The notes under the pieces: generated by a model
The model's input: only the letters and a program-made list of their open reading frames with translations
The model's database searches: none
Told to the model about the DNA's origin: nothing
Translations under genes and position numbers: made by a program
In this document: one piece after another, positions 1 to 8,988 of the stretch
How the letters are laid out: each line of letters opens with the position of its first letter
How positions within the stretch are numbered: the first letter of the stretch is position 1
Assembly (NCBI GenBank): GCA_026545765.1
Contig: CM048840.1
Span: forward strand, 23,750,765 to 23,814,764
Source of the DNA: Plantago major
Taxonomy: Eukaryota > Streptophyta > Magnoliopsida > Lamiales > Plantaginaceae
Direction: 5' to 3'
Length of the DNA: 64,000 nucleotides

Positions 1-482
1 ACAATCCAACTTCTACAGTACCTTTTACATACCTCAATATTTTCATAGCAATGTTGTAGTGTGATTGCATTGGATTTGTCTGAAATCTAGCACACACTCC
101 AACTGCATATTGAATATCAGGTCTACTTGCAGTGAGGTACAATAGAGATCCAATCAATTTCCTATACTTGTGTTCTTCAACACTCTTGTCAGATTCAGTA
201 TAGGTCATTTTGGTTCCAATGCTCATAGGTATCTTAGCATTCTTTTCAGAAGGCTTTAGATTAAACTTGTTGAGCATGTCTTTTGCATACTTTGTTTGAC
301 TAATGAATATTCCATCATTGTGTTGCTTGACTTGCAGCCCTAGGAAGTAATTTAATTCTCCCATCATGCTCATCTCAAATATACATTTCATGAGTTCAGC
401 AAAGTCTATACAAAGTTGCTTGTCTTTAGATCCAAATATAATGTCATCAACATATACTTGAACTAAAAGTAGTTTCCCATTG
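1..482 (-). pseudogene. Copia-M reverse transcriptase / RNase H fragment
   Basis: Read on the minus strand, this stretch aligns almost base for base with the Copia-3 polymerase at about 34964-35438. It covers the part after the YVDD active site through the conserved connection region ([17 protein letters not shown]). No stop is obvious in it. It is cut by the window edge on one side. On the other side homology stops abruptly after the bases pairing with 482, where Copia-P sequence begins. It is a fragment of a SIRE-like Ty1/copia element whose gag end and 5' LTR reappear at 5377-7857, so about 5 kb of the usual interior is missing between the two pieces. Confidence 0.85.
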
Positions 483-935
483 AAAATGCAAGTTGCACTT
501 GATTAGTTAATCTTATCTTTCATGATTCAGTTCAATGTTTGTGTTTGTTGTTGTTGTTTGTGAACTGCAGGATTTCAATGTTGTGCAACATTGCGAAATA
601 GTGCCGATACATTGTTGGAACAACATTACGGACAACAACAGACAACATAGAAACAAGCAGGCCAATTGGATTGATGACTTGGACTGGAAGCAATCAATTC
701 GAATTTCTGCAGGAATAAGGAAAGAGTTTGAGTTGCTTTGGACATAAGGAATGCAATCTAAAGAGAGAATCTTTCAAGAATATTGTTGAAGAAAGCAAGA
801 AGGAAATATATTGTTGAAGACACTAATATGGGAATTTCCTTCTAGCTGATTATTGAAGAAAACAAGAACATGGAAAATTGCCTTTGCTGAGATCCTATTG
901 CCTTTCGACTTGGATGGGAGCTGTCGATATCTCAA

Positions 936-946
936 GTATATATACA
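936..946 (+). promoter_or_regulatory. LTR TATA box, Copia-P
   Basis: The sequence GTATATATACA lies about 430 bases before the LTR end, the usual place for the U3 promoter of a plant copia element. Transcription would start some 30 bases downstream, which places the hairpin at 1298-1331 in the RNA leader. Confidence 0.5.
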
Positions 947-1297
947 AGGATTCAGCCGAGCAATCATTGAGCCTTTCTTGATATTCAATCGAATTTTTGT
1001 TAAAAGAGTTTAGGCTTCTTGTTTTCTGCTAGCTTTAGAGTTTGTCTAAGAGTATTCATTGTTGGAATGACTCTTTCAAACATCGACCTAGAATAGCTTT
1101 TACTGTTGGTTCTTCTAGGGCTAGTTTTGGTTGTTTAATCAATCGTCTGTGATTGTATTAAACCCACTTGATTAGATCTACTTTTCCTGTCAGTAGATAT
1201 TTTTCCTACGGCGCTGCCAATATATTTTTCTATATATTGGCTTGGTAATAGAAGTTTCATTCTTATTCATCCGCTGCCATCTGTTTGCTATGTTGAA

Positions 1298-1331
1298 GAC
1301 AATGTTGAACAACATTGTTGGCAACATTGTC
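1298..1331 (+). other. LTR hairpin built from the family motif, Copia-P
   Basis: GACAATGTTG at 1298-1307 pairs perfectly with CAACATTGTC at 1322-1331, a 10-base stem. The 14-base loop contains another self-complementary CAACATTGTTG. Three copies of the Copia-P family 8-mer fall in this one structure. It ends 46 bases before the LTR end, a position similar to the hairpins in the other copia LTRs here. Confidence 0.75.
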
Positions 1332-1377
1332 TATTGATCTTGTTTCAAGTACCAATCCGGGATCTTAAGTTCTAACA

Positions 1378-1391
1378 AGTGGCATCAGAGC
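1378..1391 (+). other. Primer-binding site (tRNA-Met type), Copia-P
   Basis: AGTGGCATCAGAGC follows the LTR end directly. It is one base different from TGGTATCAGAGC, the common copia site complementary to the 3' end of initiator tRNA-Met. Confidence 0.85.
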
Positions 1392-1432
1392 CAGCCACCA
1401 AACTACTGGTGTCTGGATTTGGTACTACTACA

Positions 1433-2605
1433 ATGGAAGTTGTAAACTCAAGTGTCTACAGGCCACCTATGCTTGATGGATCGAACTACCACTACTGGAA
1501 AATCAGGATGAGGACATACATCAAGTCCATTGAAGGTCGAGCTTGGAGATCTGTTCTAGAAGGATTTGTCTGGCCTACTGAAGGACCTGATACTGATGGA
1601 GATATTGTTCCCACACCTGAAGAACGCTTCACTGCAGGTGACTTTCTTTTAAGCTCTTACAATGAAAAAGCTTTAAATGCCATTTTTGGACATGTTGATG
1701 CTCATATGTTTAAAATCATTCAAAATTGCACTACTGCTAAACAAGTTTGGGACTTACTTCAGAATCATTGTGAAGGTGATAATAGTGTCAAACAAACTAA
1801 ACTTCGAATGCTTTGGTCAAAATTTGAAAATATGAGAATGGAAGAAGCTGAAACCATTGATTCTTATTTTGAAAAGCTTTTGACTTTGTCTAATGATGAT
1901 CAACTTCTTGGTGATGCTATTTCCAACAAGCAACTGATTTCTAAAGCCATTCGATCTCTCTCTCCAAAATTTGACACTAAAGTTACTATTTTGGAAGACA
2001 CTCACAATCTAGCTACTATGGATTTTCATACCTTGATGAACAATTTGAAAATTTTTGAGATAATTGATAACGAAAGAAAAGGTACGAAAATCCTTAGTAT
2101 GTCCCTTCACTCTAAATCTAAAGCTAAAGTTACTGAGTCTGAAAGCAGTAGTGATGATTCTGATGACATGACTGAAGAAGCCTACAATGACTTGGTTAGG
2201 AAAATTGAGAAACTTAGATTCAGGAAGAATTCTAATAGAGGCTCTTCGAGCAACTCAAAAGGAACTAGAAATTTCAAAAAGAAAGCTGGTGTGTCAAACT
2301 CTAGCCCTAGTCTTAGTAAAGTTAGTAAAGTTAGATATTTTGAATGTCAAGGATGGGGGCATTATCAGAATGAATGTGCTAACACTCTTCGAAAAGAGAA
2401 AAAGACTATGCTTGCTTGTCTCAGTGATGTTTCAGATGACGAACAGGAAGATGATGATCCAGAAGTTCATGCCAAAGCCCTATCTGCTGTTCTGAACAAT
2501 GTTGAGAAACAATGTTGGTCCAACATTGATAGTCCAACATTGACAAAAGAAGTCTTTTTCGACTATGATGATTCTCAAAACCGTGAAACACTTTTTCCGG
2601 ACTAA
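1433..2605 (+). CDS. gag: Gag polyprotein of Copia-P
   Basis: An open frame of 390 residues. I chose the ATG at 1433 because the frame upstream is only leader and primer site. The N-terminus (LDGSNYHYWKIRMRTYI) and the following helical core match the gag-polypeptide (UBN2-type) capsid domain of copia elements. An acidic serine-rich linker follows at about residues 232-250. A single zinc knuckle CX2CX4HX4C lies at codons 302-315, but its first cysteine is tyrosine (TAT at 2336-2338), so zinc binding is probably lost. It would form the virus-like particle and bind element RNA. The last 50 codons carry four copies of the family 8-mer in more than one reading frame. Confidence 0.85.
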   Translation: MEVVNSSVYRPPMLDGSNYHYWKIRMRTYIKSIEGRAWRSVLEGFVWPTEGPDTDGDIVPTPEERFTAGDFLLSSYNEKALNAIFGHVDAHMFKIIQNCTTAKQVWDLLQNHCEGDNSVKQTKLRMLWSKFENMRMEEAETIDSYFEKLLTLSNDDQLLGDAISNKQLISKAIRSLSPKFDTKVTILEDTHNLATMDFHTLMNNLKIFEIIDNERKGTKILSMSLHSKSKAKVTESESSSDDSDDMTEEAYNDLVRKIEKLRFRKNSNRGSSSNSKGTRNFKKKAGVSNSSPSLSKVSKVRYFECQGWGHYQNECANTLRKEKKTMLACLSDVSDDEQEDDDPEVHAKALSAVLNNVEKQCWSNIDSPTLTKEVFFDYDDSQNRETLFPD

Positions 2606-3258
2606 CCACGAGGAATCGGTTACTAATGTTTTGTTCTACATGGTTCAGTTGATCTATCTGCAGATTATCACTGGGAAGAGCTGAAACTGATGAATGAAAA
2701 CAATGTTGAGTCAACATTGACATCAACATTGTCTCTGCTTTCAAACTGTCTCTTGATGTCTCTATCCGTAAAGGCACTTTGCAAGAATAAACAGTTGTTG
2801 CAGTCTTGAGCAGGTTAAAGACACTACTCCCGAGAAAAGCGTCATCGAACTCCGAAAAGGTGTCTAAACCAAGAACTCCAGCTGGTGTACAAGGAGAAAT
2901 TGTCAATGTTGACAGCAATGATGACACAACATTGAGCTCAACATCACAGGCAGAAATTCCATCTGACGGTACCCATGAGATGAGCATGATAGGTGAACCC
3001 AAAGACTCCTATGGCTAATGGTCTTATGCTCAAAGAATCGATGTTGGAGATGGTGTTGACCTAACATTGTCAGTAACAATGACTCATTTTCTATATCTAT
3101 CAACCAAAGATACCTCACATCATGTTTTATGTGTGTTTGTGCAGTATCGCTAACCCTAAAATCCCACACCTGATTGTTCTTAAAAGATTTTTCATATATA
3201 TATATCAAGAACTGTTAATCTTAGATTATGGTATGCATGTGATACAAACACTAATCTA
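2606..3258 (+). pseudogene. Decayed remnant between gag and RNase H, Copia-P
   Basis: A stretch with only short frames. The piece at 2806-3018 (70 codons) has a KPRTPAG run and a Ser/Thr/Asp-rich composition like the hydrophilic linker between copia integrase and reverse transcriptase, but I cannot place it firmly. Protease, integrase core and the RT palm are missing, so a deletion of at least 2 kb lies here. Five exact copies of the 8-mer CAACATTG/CAATGTTG occur between 2701 and 2934. Confidence 0.45.
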
Positions 3259-3720
3259 GTGGGATTTAGTGATTCTGATTGGGCTGGTGTTCTAGATGAT
3301 AGAAAATACACTAGTGGAGGTTGCTTTTATCTTGATTCTAATTTAATGTCATGGTATTTCAAGAAACAGAACAATGTGTCACTCTCATATGTTGAATCTG
3401 AACATGTAACATCTGGGAGTTGTGTTACTCAATTGATATGGGTGAAAAATATGCTGCATGACTTTGGTCGACAATGTGATACCTTGTTGATGTTCTGTGA
3501 TGACCTTAGTGCCATAAATAATTTTAAGAAGCCTGTTTTGCCCTCACGCACGAAACACATAGACATTAGGCATAATTTTCTTAAGGATATGGTCAATCTG
3601 CAAGTAATAGTCATACAACACTTAGATACAACCAATCAACTTGCAGATATTTTTACCAAACCTTTAGATTGTGAGAGATTCTTCAGTCTTAGGAGATCTC
3701 TTGATTTGTGCTCTTTGTGA
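3259..3720 (+). pseudogene. RNase H remnant of Copia-P
   Basis: About 153 codons matching the C-terminal RNase H of copia pol. It starts inside the domain at GFSDSDWAG (first catalytic Asp) and continues through KYTSGGCFYL, SYVESEH in place of the usual TAEAEY glutamate block, the CDDLSAI block, RTKHIDIRHNF and the terminal DIFTKPL motif. There is no start codon of its own; it is the tail of a deleted pol frame. It ends with TGA at 3718-3720. Confidence 0.85.
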
Positions 3721-5205
3721 TCTTCGATGTTGAAACCAGTGTTGACTCAACATCACAGTCAACACTGGCTGCAGAAAAGTGATGTGTTTTTTGTTGCCTT
3801 TTGATTTTATTTATTTATTTTTTTTGTGTGTGTGTCTATGTGCTTTCTGTGCTTCTGTACTGGTCTATGGTTGTTCCTACTTTGTAGCTTACAGTGGTGA
3901 TGCTTAGGGGTTGAAAGGCTATTTGAAATCAAGGTTGAAAGGGATCGAGTCTCCTGTGTGTTTGCTTTATGTAAAACCCACTTTTGCTGCTTTTTGGCTA
4001 TTTTTACTCGTACCTTGACTCACTCTTGATGTTGCCTCCTGTCCTTTATGCTTAATAAATCTAATGAATTATGATAAAAGGGCTCAAGTGTTTCCACGAG
4101 GATCGTGTTGGGCGTGTTTCAAATACTATCCAGATATCGACGCGTAATGTGTCATATGTCGTGAGGGTTGATGACTGCAGACAGAAACCGACACGCACAA
4201 AAGTGCCGATTCTCGTAATGTCTTTGGTTCACTTTCCGAGTACCAAATTACCAAATGTGGTCAATTGAATGATTTTATGCCATGAGACGTGTTTGCCTAA
4301 CTCCGCATAAAGCCGGCTTTGGAGCGGATTCATACGTGTTCCAATTATTTGACATGGTTCACGGTCTCATGGTCACCCCACTCAAACTTATGCTAATTGT
4401 TCAATTTACTTTTGAGGCAATGTTGAGTGTGTTTCTTTGGTATTCCTTTCTCTCTCTGTCTTTGCCTGCAGCATCAGTGGTGTTAATTGAATCTGCACAT
4501 CTTGAGACTTGGTTTCCTGGCTGACTTACATTAAGAGTGGTCTGATTTCCCGATGTTGTCATTGATGTTGAGTCAACATTCAGGTCAACATTGACTGTGC
4601 TTGAAGTACTATTTGCTCTTTTTATATGTGCGTCTCTTTCTGACCTTTCTGTGTGTTTTTGGGTTTGAGGGGGAGTAGGTCTGAGGTGTTTCAGGTCTAA
4701 GGTGTTTCTTTGGGGTTTGGGGTTTTTGCTTTCCTGTTCTTGCATTTCAAGTCATTATTTAAGATCAAGATTTTTGGTCAACCTCCCTAGGGTTTATCTG
4801 TTTATCTGATTACTATGACTTGACGGATAACTGTTTTACTTGTAACTTTAATCTTTTATTAACCGTTATGCACAGTTTCTGTAGCATTGATATATATTTG
4901 CAGGATCGTTTAAGGCAAACCCAACAACACCCATCATGACCATCCATTCTTATCCTAACACTGCTCTCCAGCTAATCCAACCTCTATTCCTGATTACTGC
5001 CCTCCAGCCGATCCAAACTTTTTTCCTGCTTTTGCTATCACCTTGGCTGCCAGTGTTGAACTCAATGTTTTCAACATCATTCTCCAACATTGCACAGCTC
5101 TTATTGCAGGTCCTATAGTCCACAACTCAGTATTGCACTCATTGCATGTCTTCTTGTCTCCTTCTGTGAACTTGGTTGAATAATCTGAGAGATATCTTTC
5201 TTCTC
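3721..5205 (+). other. Non-coding 3' region of Copia-P
   Basis: No convincing gene. Short frames occur on both strands (for example 114 codons on minus at 4401-4745), but none has a recognisable domain or a partner in the other elements. It contains GT-rich and T-rich runs and further family-motif copies at 4418, 4586 and 5085, plus near-copies around 3727 and 4565. It is probably the 3' untranslated part of the element. Confidence 0.5.
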
Positions 5206-5375
5206 AAAAAGGGGGAGAAGAGAAGAGATTGAACAAAAAGCAAACATACTTTATTCTGTTATATTGCTCTCGTCTAATGTTGAGGGGGAGTTCTGTAGTT
5301 TCATGCCTGTTATATTTGTTTGTTTCTAACAAGTTTGTTCAGGTGTGTTTTTGTGAAGAAAGACAAAGGGGGAGA
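5206..5375 (+). other. Two polypurine tracts, Copia-P 3' end
   Basis: AAAAAGGGGGAGAAGAGAAG begins at 5206 and a second tract, AAAGGGGGAGA, lies at 5365-5375. The second should abut the 3' LTR because it primes plus-strand DNA. Instead, bases from 5377 on match Copia-M gag read on the other strand. Duplicated polypurine tracts are known from SIRE-like copia elements. Confidence 0.65.
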
Positions 5376-5376
5376 T

Positions 5377-6001
5377 AATAAAAGAATTTGGTATGCTCCC
5401 AGTTGTGGTTAAGACTTCTGACAATAGTCTTAATCTTTTCTCGACCGAATATCTTGCTTTCCCAAGAGTCGCCATGTCACTCATGAGAGTGGTAAATCTG
5501 AAATCAAGTTCTTCCGAGTTTGATGGGTCCTTGTTTGAAATTTTGAAATTTCAACTTGAGAACTTCGAACTTGTTTTCTTTGGTTTTCGCCCGCATGATT
5601 TCTTCAATCAGTTGCCAGGAAACTTTCGCCGTTTTAGCACCCCACAGTTTACACTGTATGTGCTCAGGTGTCGATCTGATGATGATATTACGAGCTTGAC
5701 CATCCAGACGATTTCTCTTGGCATCTTCCGATGTCCAGAGTTCTCTGGGCTTTGGTTCGTAAATAACTTGACTAGTAGATCTCCCACTTGTTGACGCATC
5801 GGTTTGTGAGGATCCTTCGCTTTGATCTCTGTCTCTACCATTAGAAACCTCCATGACTTGTTTGAGTTGTTGAATGACTATTGGGCCATTCTTTATCACT
5901 TCGATCATTTCGTCACTTATGGCTTCAAGGTGGAGCATCATGTTCTTTTTCCATTTCTCGTAATTCTCTGGTTTGAGAATGGGTGCATCACTCAGAGACA
6001 T
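5377..6001 (-). pseudogene. Gag N-terminal part of Copia-M
   Basis: Starts with MSLSDAPILKPENYEKWK at 6001, the same start as Copia-3 gag at 41413. The frame continues through the WTSEDAKRNRLDGQARNII capsid block (UBN2-type). After QGPIK at about 5527 the frame shifts relative to Copia-3, and the rest (LDFRFTTLMSDMA...WEHTKFF) is read in another frame. Homology ends at 5377 in mid-domain, at the junction with Copia-P. Confidence 0.8.
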
Positions 6002-6104
6002 ACCTGCACACTTAACACACAAATTAAATAGTCCTCGAAAATGGACAAAGTTCCTTCACCTATCTGGGGATCTAGGTTCAGTGCAGAAGGCTTGTGAACC
6101 ACCT

Positions 6105-6118
6105 GCTCTGATACCACT
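6105..6118 (-). other. Primer-binding site (tRNA-Met type), Copia-M
   Basis: The minus strand reads AGTGGTATCAGAGC directly after the LTR end, the standard copia initiator tRNA-Met site. It fixes the LTR edge at 6119. Confidence 0.9.
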
Positions 6119-6208
6119 TGTTGGTCCAGATAACGGCAAAGTAAAAGACTCGAGGGGGGGGGGGGGGTGAATAGTCTTTTAAAACTTTTGTCGATAAAAA
6201 CTATTTCT

Positions 6209-6230
6209 CAGATATCTGAATAGATATCTG
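6209..6230 (-). other. LTR hairpin with GATATC stem, Copia-M
   Basis: CAGATATC (6209-6216) and GATATCTG (6223-6230) form a perfect 8-base stem around TGAATA. The aligned place in Copia-3 is CAGAAACC-TGGG-GGTTTCTG, also a perfect 8-base stem. Both arms differ between families yet pairing is kept. Confidence 0.75.
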
Positions 6231-6493
6231 ATACTTAGAATCAGAGCGCAGAAGACTTAATAAAGATAAGTGCAGAAACAGTTAAAGTGTGTGTGTGTGT
6301 TGCTGAAAGGTAAATACAGAAAGGTAAATAACACAGCAAGTATAGTGGTATCTGGAGGTGGCGTAATCCTCCAACTAATCCACTTCGGTCTACCAGAGAC
6401 CTAGAATTCACTAGAACAGATAATTGAGTTCACCTTACAATAATCCTATTCTAAGATTCTTAAACAATTGGTTCCCAACCAAATGTTCCCCCT

Positions 6494-6694
6494 GAGTTGT
6501 TCCCTGGATTTCACAGCCAAGTACTTCCTGTACTCAGAAACCTTTGAGTTATTCCCTAGCTTCCCAAGCTAAGTACTTCCTATACTCAATAACCTTGGAG
6601 TTATTCCTTAGTTTCCCAAATCAAGTACTTCCTCTACTCCGGTAACCTTGGAGTTATTCCCTGATTTTTCAAACTAAGTACTTCCTGTACTCCA
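6494..6694 (-). repeat. Four-copy 52-base tandem repeat in Copia-M LTR
   Basis: Units start at 6494, 6546, 6598 and 6651 (plus-strand reading), each GAGTT(A/G)TTCC... followed by AAGTACTTCC. The Copia-3 LTRs have two units (26866 and about 26918). Some units contain a small hairpin, such as TAGCTT-CCC-AAGCTA here and TGATTT-CCC-AAATCA in Copia-3. Confidence 0.85.
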
Positions 6695-7072
6695 CGCCAG
6701 TTATGGTGTTGGTTTGAGTTGTCAGATGAGCTTCTTTAATAACTTATTCAGTTATTCAGATAGCTCTGTGAATCAAGTATACTTAATACACTTTTCAATG
6801 TATGGTATCTTGTTCTTTTTACTGACCCAAGTCTTATATAAATGTTCAAGAGAATGAATCTCAGATACTTGATCTTTCGTTTCAACTCTTTCACAGATAG
6901 CTGTGCTTGTTTAGGATCAGGACACTTAGAACTTCAGTGTTACTCAAGATCAAAAGCTTTGGTCGCAACAGAAAGCTTTGAGGATAAGTAAGTTGCTTTG
7001 AGAGAGTAAGATGTTCAGCGTTTTTATGCAGTTCAAGGTCTGTTGTGTATCTCTTCAAGCAGTCTAAGTGTT

Positions 7073-7085
7073 GATATTTATAGAT
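7073..7085 (-). promoter_or_regulatory. LTR TATA box, Copia-M
   Basis: The minus strand reads ATCTATAAATATC, aligned in position with the TATA of the Copia-3 LTRs (27339-27351 and 42369-42381). Confidence 0.6.
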
Positions 7086-7785
7086 GAATTTGAGTATCGT
7101 TTGAATAGTATCCGTTAGGCTCAAATTCGAACTATTGATATCTGTGTATAGTAATCTTATGTGTTTTGTCTTCTTCTTGAGTCGCCGTTGCTTTTATTCA
7201 GACATCTCTGTCCGTGCATTAAATGCATTGTACTATACTTTTGTCCTGTAGTGCCAACGGAACTATGCTTTGTATCAGAGACTAGTGTTATCTGATTCTT
7301 TGCACGTCCTTATCTTCAATCTTCAGATACCACTTTTATTGAAACAACTTTGTTTGCAATATATATATTTCTTTTTCAGAAATGTGGTTAATGCTCAAGG
7401 TATCTGAGAATAGATATCTGTGGACACTTTCCTTGTTTTCAGATAGGCCTTTTATTTCTCAGATATCTCTTGTGACACAGTTTGTTTAAAACAATTCATG
7501 TCTTTAAGATATCTGGCTAAGGTATCTGAACAACAGTTTCAGAAATCTTGTGCAGTTTCTTCAAGTCTTCAATGTCGTTGAGCTTGTTCTGCTTGGATGT
7601 CTTCTTCTTGGTATTCTCTTCATAAAATAAAAATTACATTTTGAGACCTAACATCTTATACAAGATTAGCTAGACTATCATACTTAGTGGGTTTCCTCTT
7701 TTACAATGTTCAAGTGAACCAAGAGTACTAATCACCTTTCTGAGACTAAGATAAGTCATCATGTTCCTGATCAAAATCTAAACAG

Positions 7786-7857
7786 ATATTTCTAACAAAA
7801 TATCTAACAAATTTCCTAACAAATTTCCCAAGAAATTTCCCAACAAATTTCCCAACA
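7786..7857 (-). repeat. Tandem array of LTR-terminal 12-mers
   Basis: The minus strand starts TGTTGGGAAATT twice, then TCTTGGGAAATT, TGTTAGGAAATT and shorter TGTTAG units, ending at the AGATATTTCTAACA block that aligns with the true Copia-3 LTR start. It looks like repeated duplication of the LTR terminus. Confidence 0.75.
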
Positions 7858-8799
7858 CCTTCAAATGTGAGTGTTCTACAAAACTATATATATGTACGTA
7901 TTATTTTCAAAACCTGGAAGGTATTTTAATATGTTTTCAACTTATATATAAGTAATGCATGTTTTCAAAAACACACGTTCTATTGCATAAAAACCAAATC
8001 ACGAAAGAGTTTTAGCATGCTTCCGCTGATTTTGAAAGATTTATATATTTTTTATATACATGATTTTTATTTTGTTTTGATTGACGGTTCAAGAAAGATA
8101 CGTACGTTTGGTTCAGGTTAATTGGCTTGTAGTTTGGTCAGTTGTGTTTGGCGAGCTACTTGTCGGTTTCCTTTGCCCATTCCCTTTAAATCGAGTGATA
8201 GAAGCCTTCACTGATTTAGTTGGGTTGTAGAATTTCACCCCTGTACCATGGCAGGGTCCTGACTGGATAGTTTGATCGTCTATCAGGGAGACATAAGGCC
8301 TGTTTTACTGTGGGGTTGTAAGGAGCGGCATGAAATAATGTTTTTCTAAAAAGTATACGTTATTGAAAGTATATTGGATTTTAAGTTCTTGATTTTTATT
8401 GTTATGATTTTAATGAAAAAACACTCATTGAGGTTTTTCTCACACTTGTTTTTATTCCCTTCCTTGTAGGTGAGATGGCGGCGAAGAATGAACGACCGAT
8501 AAACTCAGCAAACTAAGTGTGTAATTGGGATTTGGGATTTTTGTGAATAAAAATAATGTCCTTTTGTGTATTTAAAAAAACTCATGTCTTTTCAAGTTAC
8601 ATTGTGTATCTTTTAAAGACAAGAATGTTGAAAATATTGTGGTTTTATTTGCTGAATAAAATATATTTTTATTCCAGCAACTTCAAACGAAAGGTTGTCT
8701 GTAACTTCCCATGTTTCACTAAACGTTTCGGCTCTGCTTTCGCCCAATGTCCCGACTGAAATTCACTTCTTTTAAAAACCTAAAAGTCGGGGCGTTACA
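7858..8799 (+). repeat. Right part of a chromovirus-like 5' LTR (outer host element)
   Basis: An AT-rich stretch ending GGGGCGTTACA at 8789-8799, followed by a primer site, which fits Tekay/Del-type Ty3/gypsy elements. Its last 200 bases (AATAAAATAT...CGAAAGGT...) resemble 63840-63930 near the right edge of the window. The left part was displaced by the copia block ending at 7857. There is no coding frame of note; the 67-codon frame at 8556 is in AT-rich LTR sequence. Confidence 0.65.
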
Positions 8800-8813
8800 A
8801 ATGGTATCAGAGC
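8800..8813 (+). other. Primer-binding site of the outer host element
   Basis: AATGGTATCAGAGC follows the LTR end. It is the tRNA-Met site usual for chromoviruses. Confidence 0.8.
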
Positions 8814-8983
8814 CTAAGATTTTTTTTTCTTAGGCTAAGCCAGGATAGGGTCTTCAGGCTTTGGGAAAATTTTGAGTGAGAAGTTTGCTGAGTTGCCGGT
8901 TGAACATTCTTTGCGCATTTCCGAAGTACCATTTCTTACATTCTTACTTGACTTTCTTTTCATTTTTTTCTTTCGTGTGAGTC
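8814..8983 (+). other. Leader of the outer host element
   Basis: About 170 bases of T-rich sequence with no gene, ending at the Gypsy-1 insertion. Together with 23396-24073 it is all that remains of the host interior, so gag and pol are missing: either a non-autonomous derivative or a large deletion. Confidence 0.5.
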
Positions 8984-8988
8984 GATGT
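8984..8988. other. Left target-site duplication of Gypsy-1 (GATGT)
   Basis: GATGT directly precedes the LTR start TGTTGATATGG and recurs at 23391-23395 after the 3' LTR. A 5-base duplication is standard for Ty3/gypsy integrases. Confidence 0.92.

Larger units (their letters stand above)
483..1377 (+). repeat. Copia-P 5' LTR (left edge uncertain)
   Basis: The right edge is firm: CTAACA at 1372-1377 is followed directly by a primer-binding site. A TATA box lies at 936-946 and the downstream part carries a long hairpin. The left edge is not defined because there is no second LTR to compare; a TGTT start could lie anywhere between about 483 and 545. The block contains six exact copies of the 8-mer CAACATTG or its complement. 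Confidence 0.6.
483..5376 (+). mobile_element. Copia-P: internally deleted Ty1/copia element lacking its 3' LTR
   Basis: A plus-strand copia element. In order: a 5' LTR ending at 1377, a tRNA-Met-type primer site, an open gag, a decayed stretch, an RNase H remnant, about 1.5 kb of non-coding 3' sequence and two polypurine tracts. Protease, integrase and most of the reverse transcriptase are absent, so it could only have moved with help in trans. Sequence switches to Copia-M gag within a few bases after the second polypurine tract, exactly where a 3' LTR should start. The left boundary at about 483 is set by loss of homology to Copia-M; I see no target-site duplication. Confidence 0.75.
5377..7857 (-). 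mobile_element. Copia-M: gag end and 5' LTR of a minus-strand copia element
   Basis: This is the second half of the broken minus-strand element whose RT lies at 1-482. It holds the gag N-terminus, leader, primer site and a complete-looking LTR, and is closely related to Copia-3 (26513-42949) but not the same family. It seems to be inserted into the chromovirus-like LTR that resumes at 7858. The other flank lies outside the window, so no target-site duplication can be checked. Confidence 0.75.
6119..7857 (-). repeat. Copia-M 5' LTR
   Basis: In element orientation it ends ...GGACCAACA at 6119, next to the primer site, and starts with TGTTGGGAAATT at 7857. It is alignable with the Copia-3 LTRs over most of its length but longer (about 1.74 kb against 1.41 kb). 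The extra length comes from four instead of two 52-base repeats and a tandem amplification of its own first 12 bases. Other landmarks are a minus-strand TATA at 7073-7085, a G15 run near 6152 and a GT microsatellite near 6285. GATATC occurs six times. Confidence 0.85.

Noticed and set aside
535..747. 70-codon plus-strand frame at the start of Copia-P
   Set aside because: It lies in the LTR before the TATA box and has no conserved content.
4401..4745. Minus-strand frame of 114 codons in Copia-P
   Set aside because: Low-complexity Thr/Asn/Ser composition partly created by the repeated CAACATTG motif; no homologue seen in the other copia elements.
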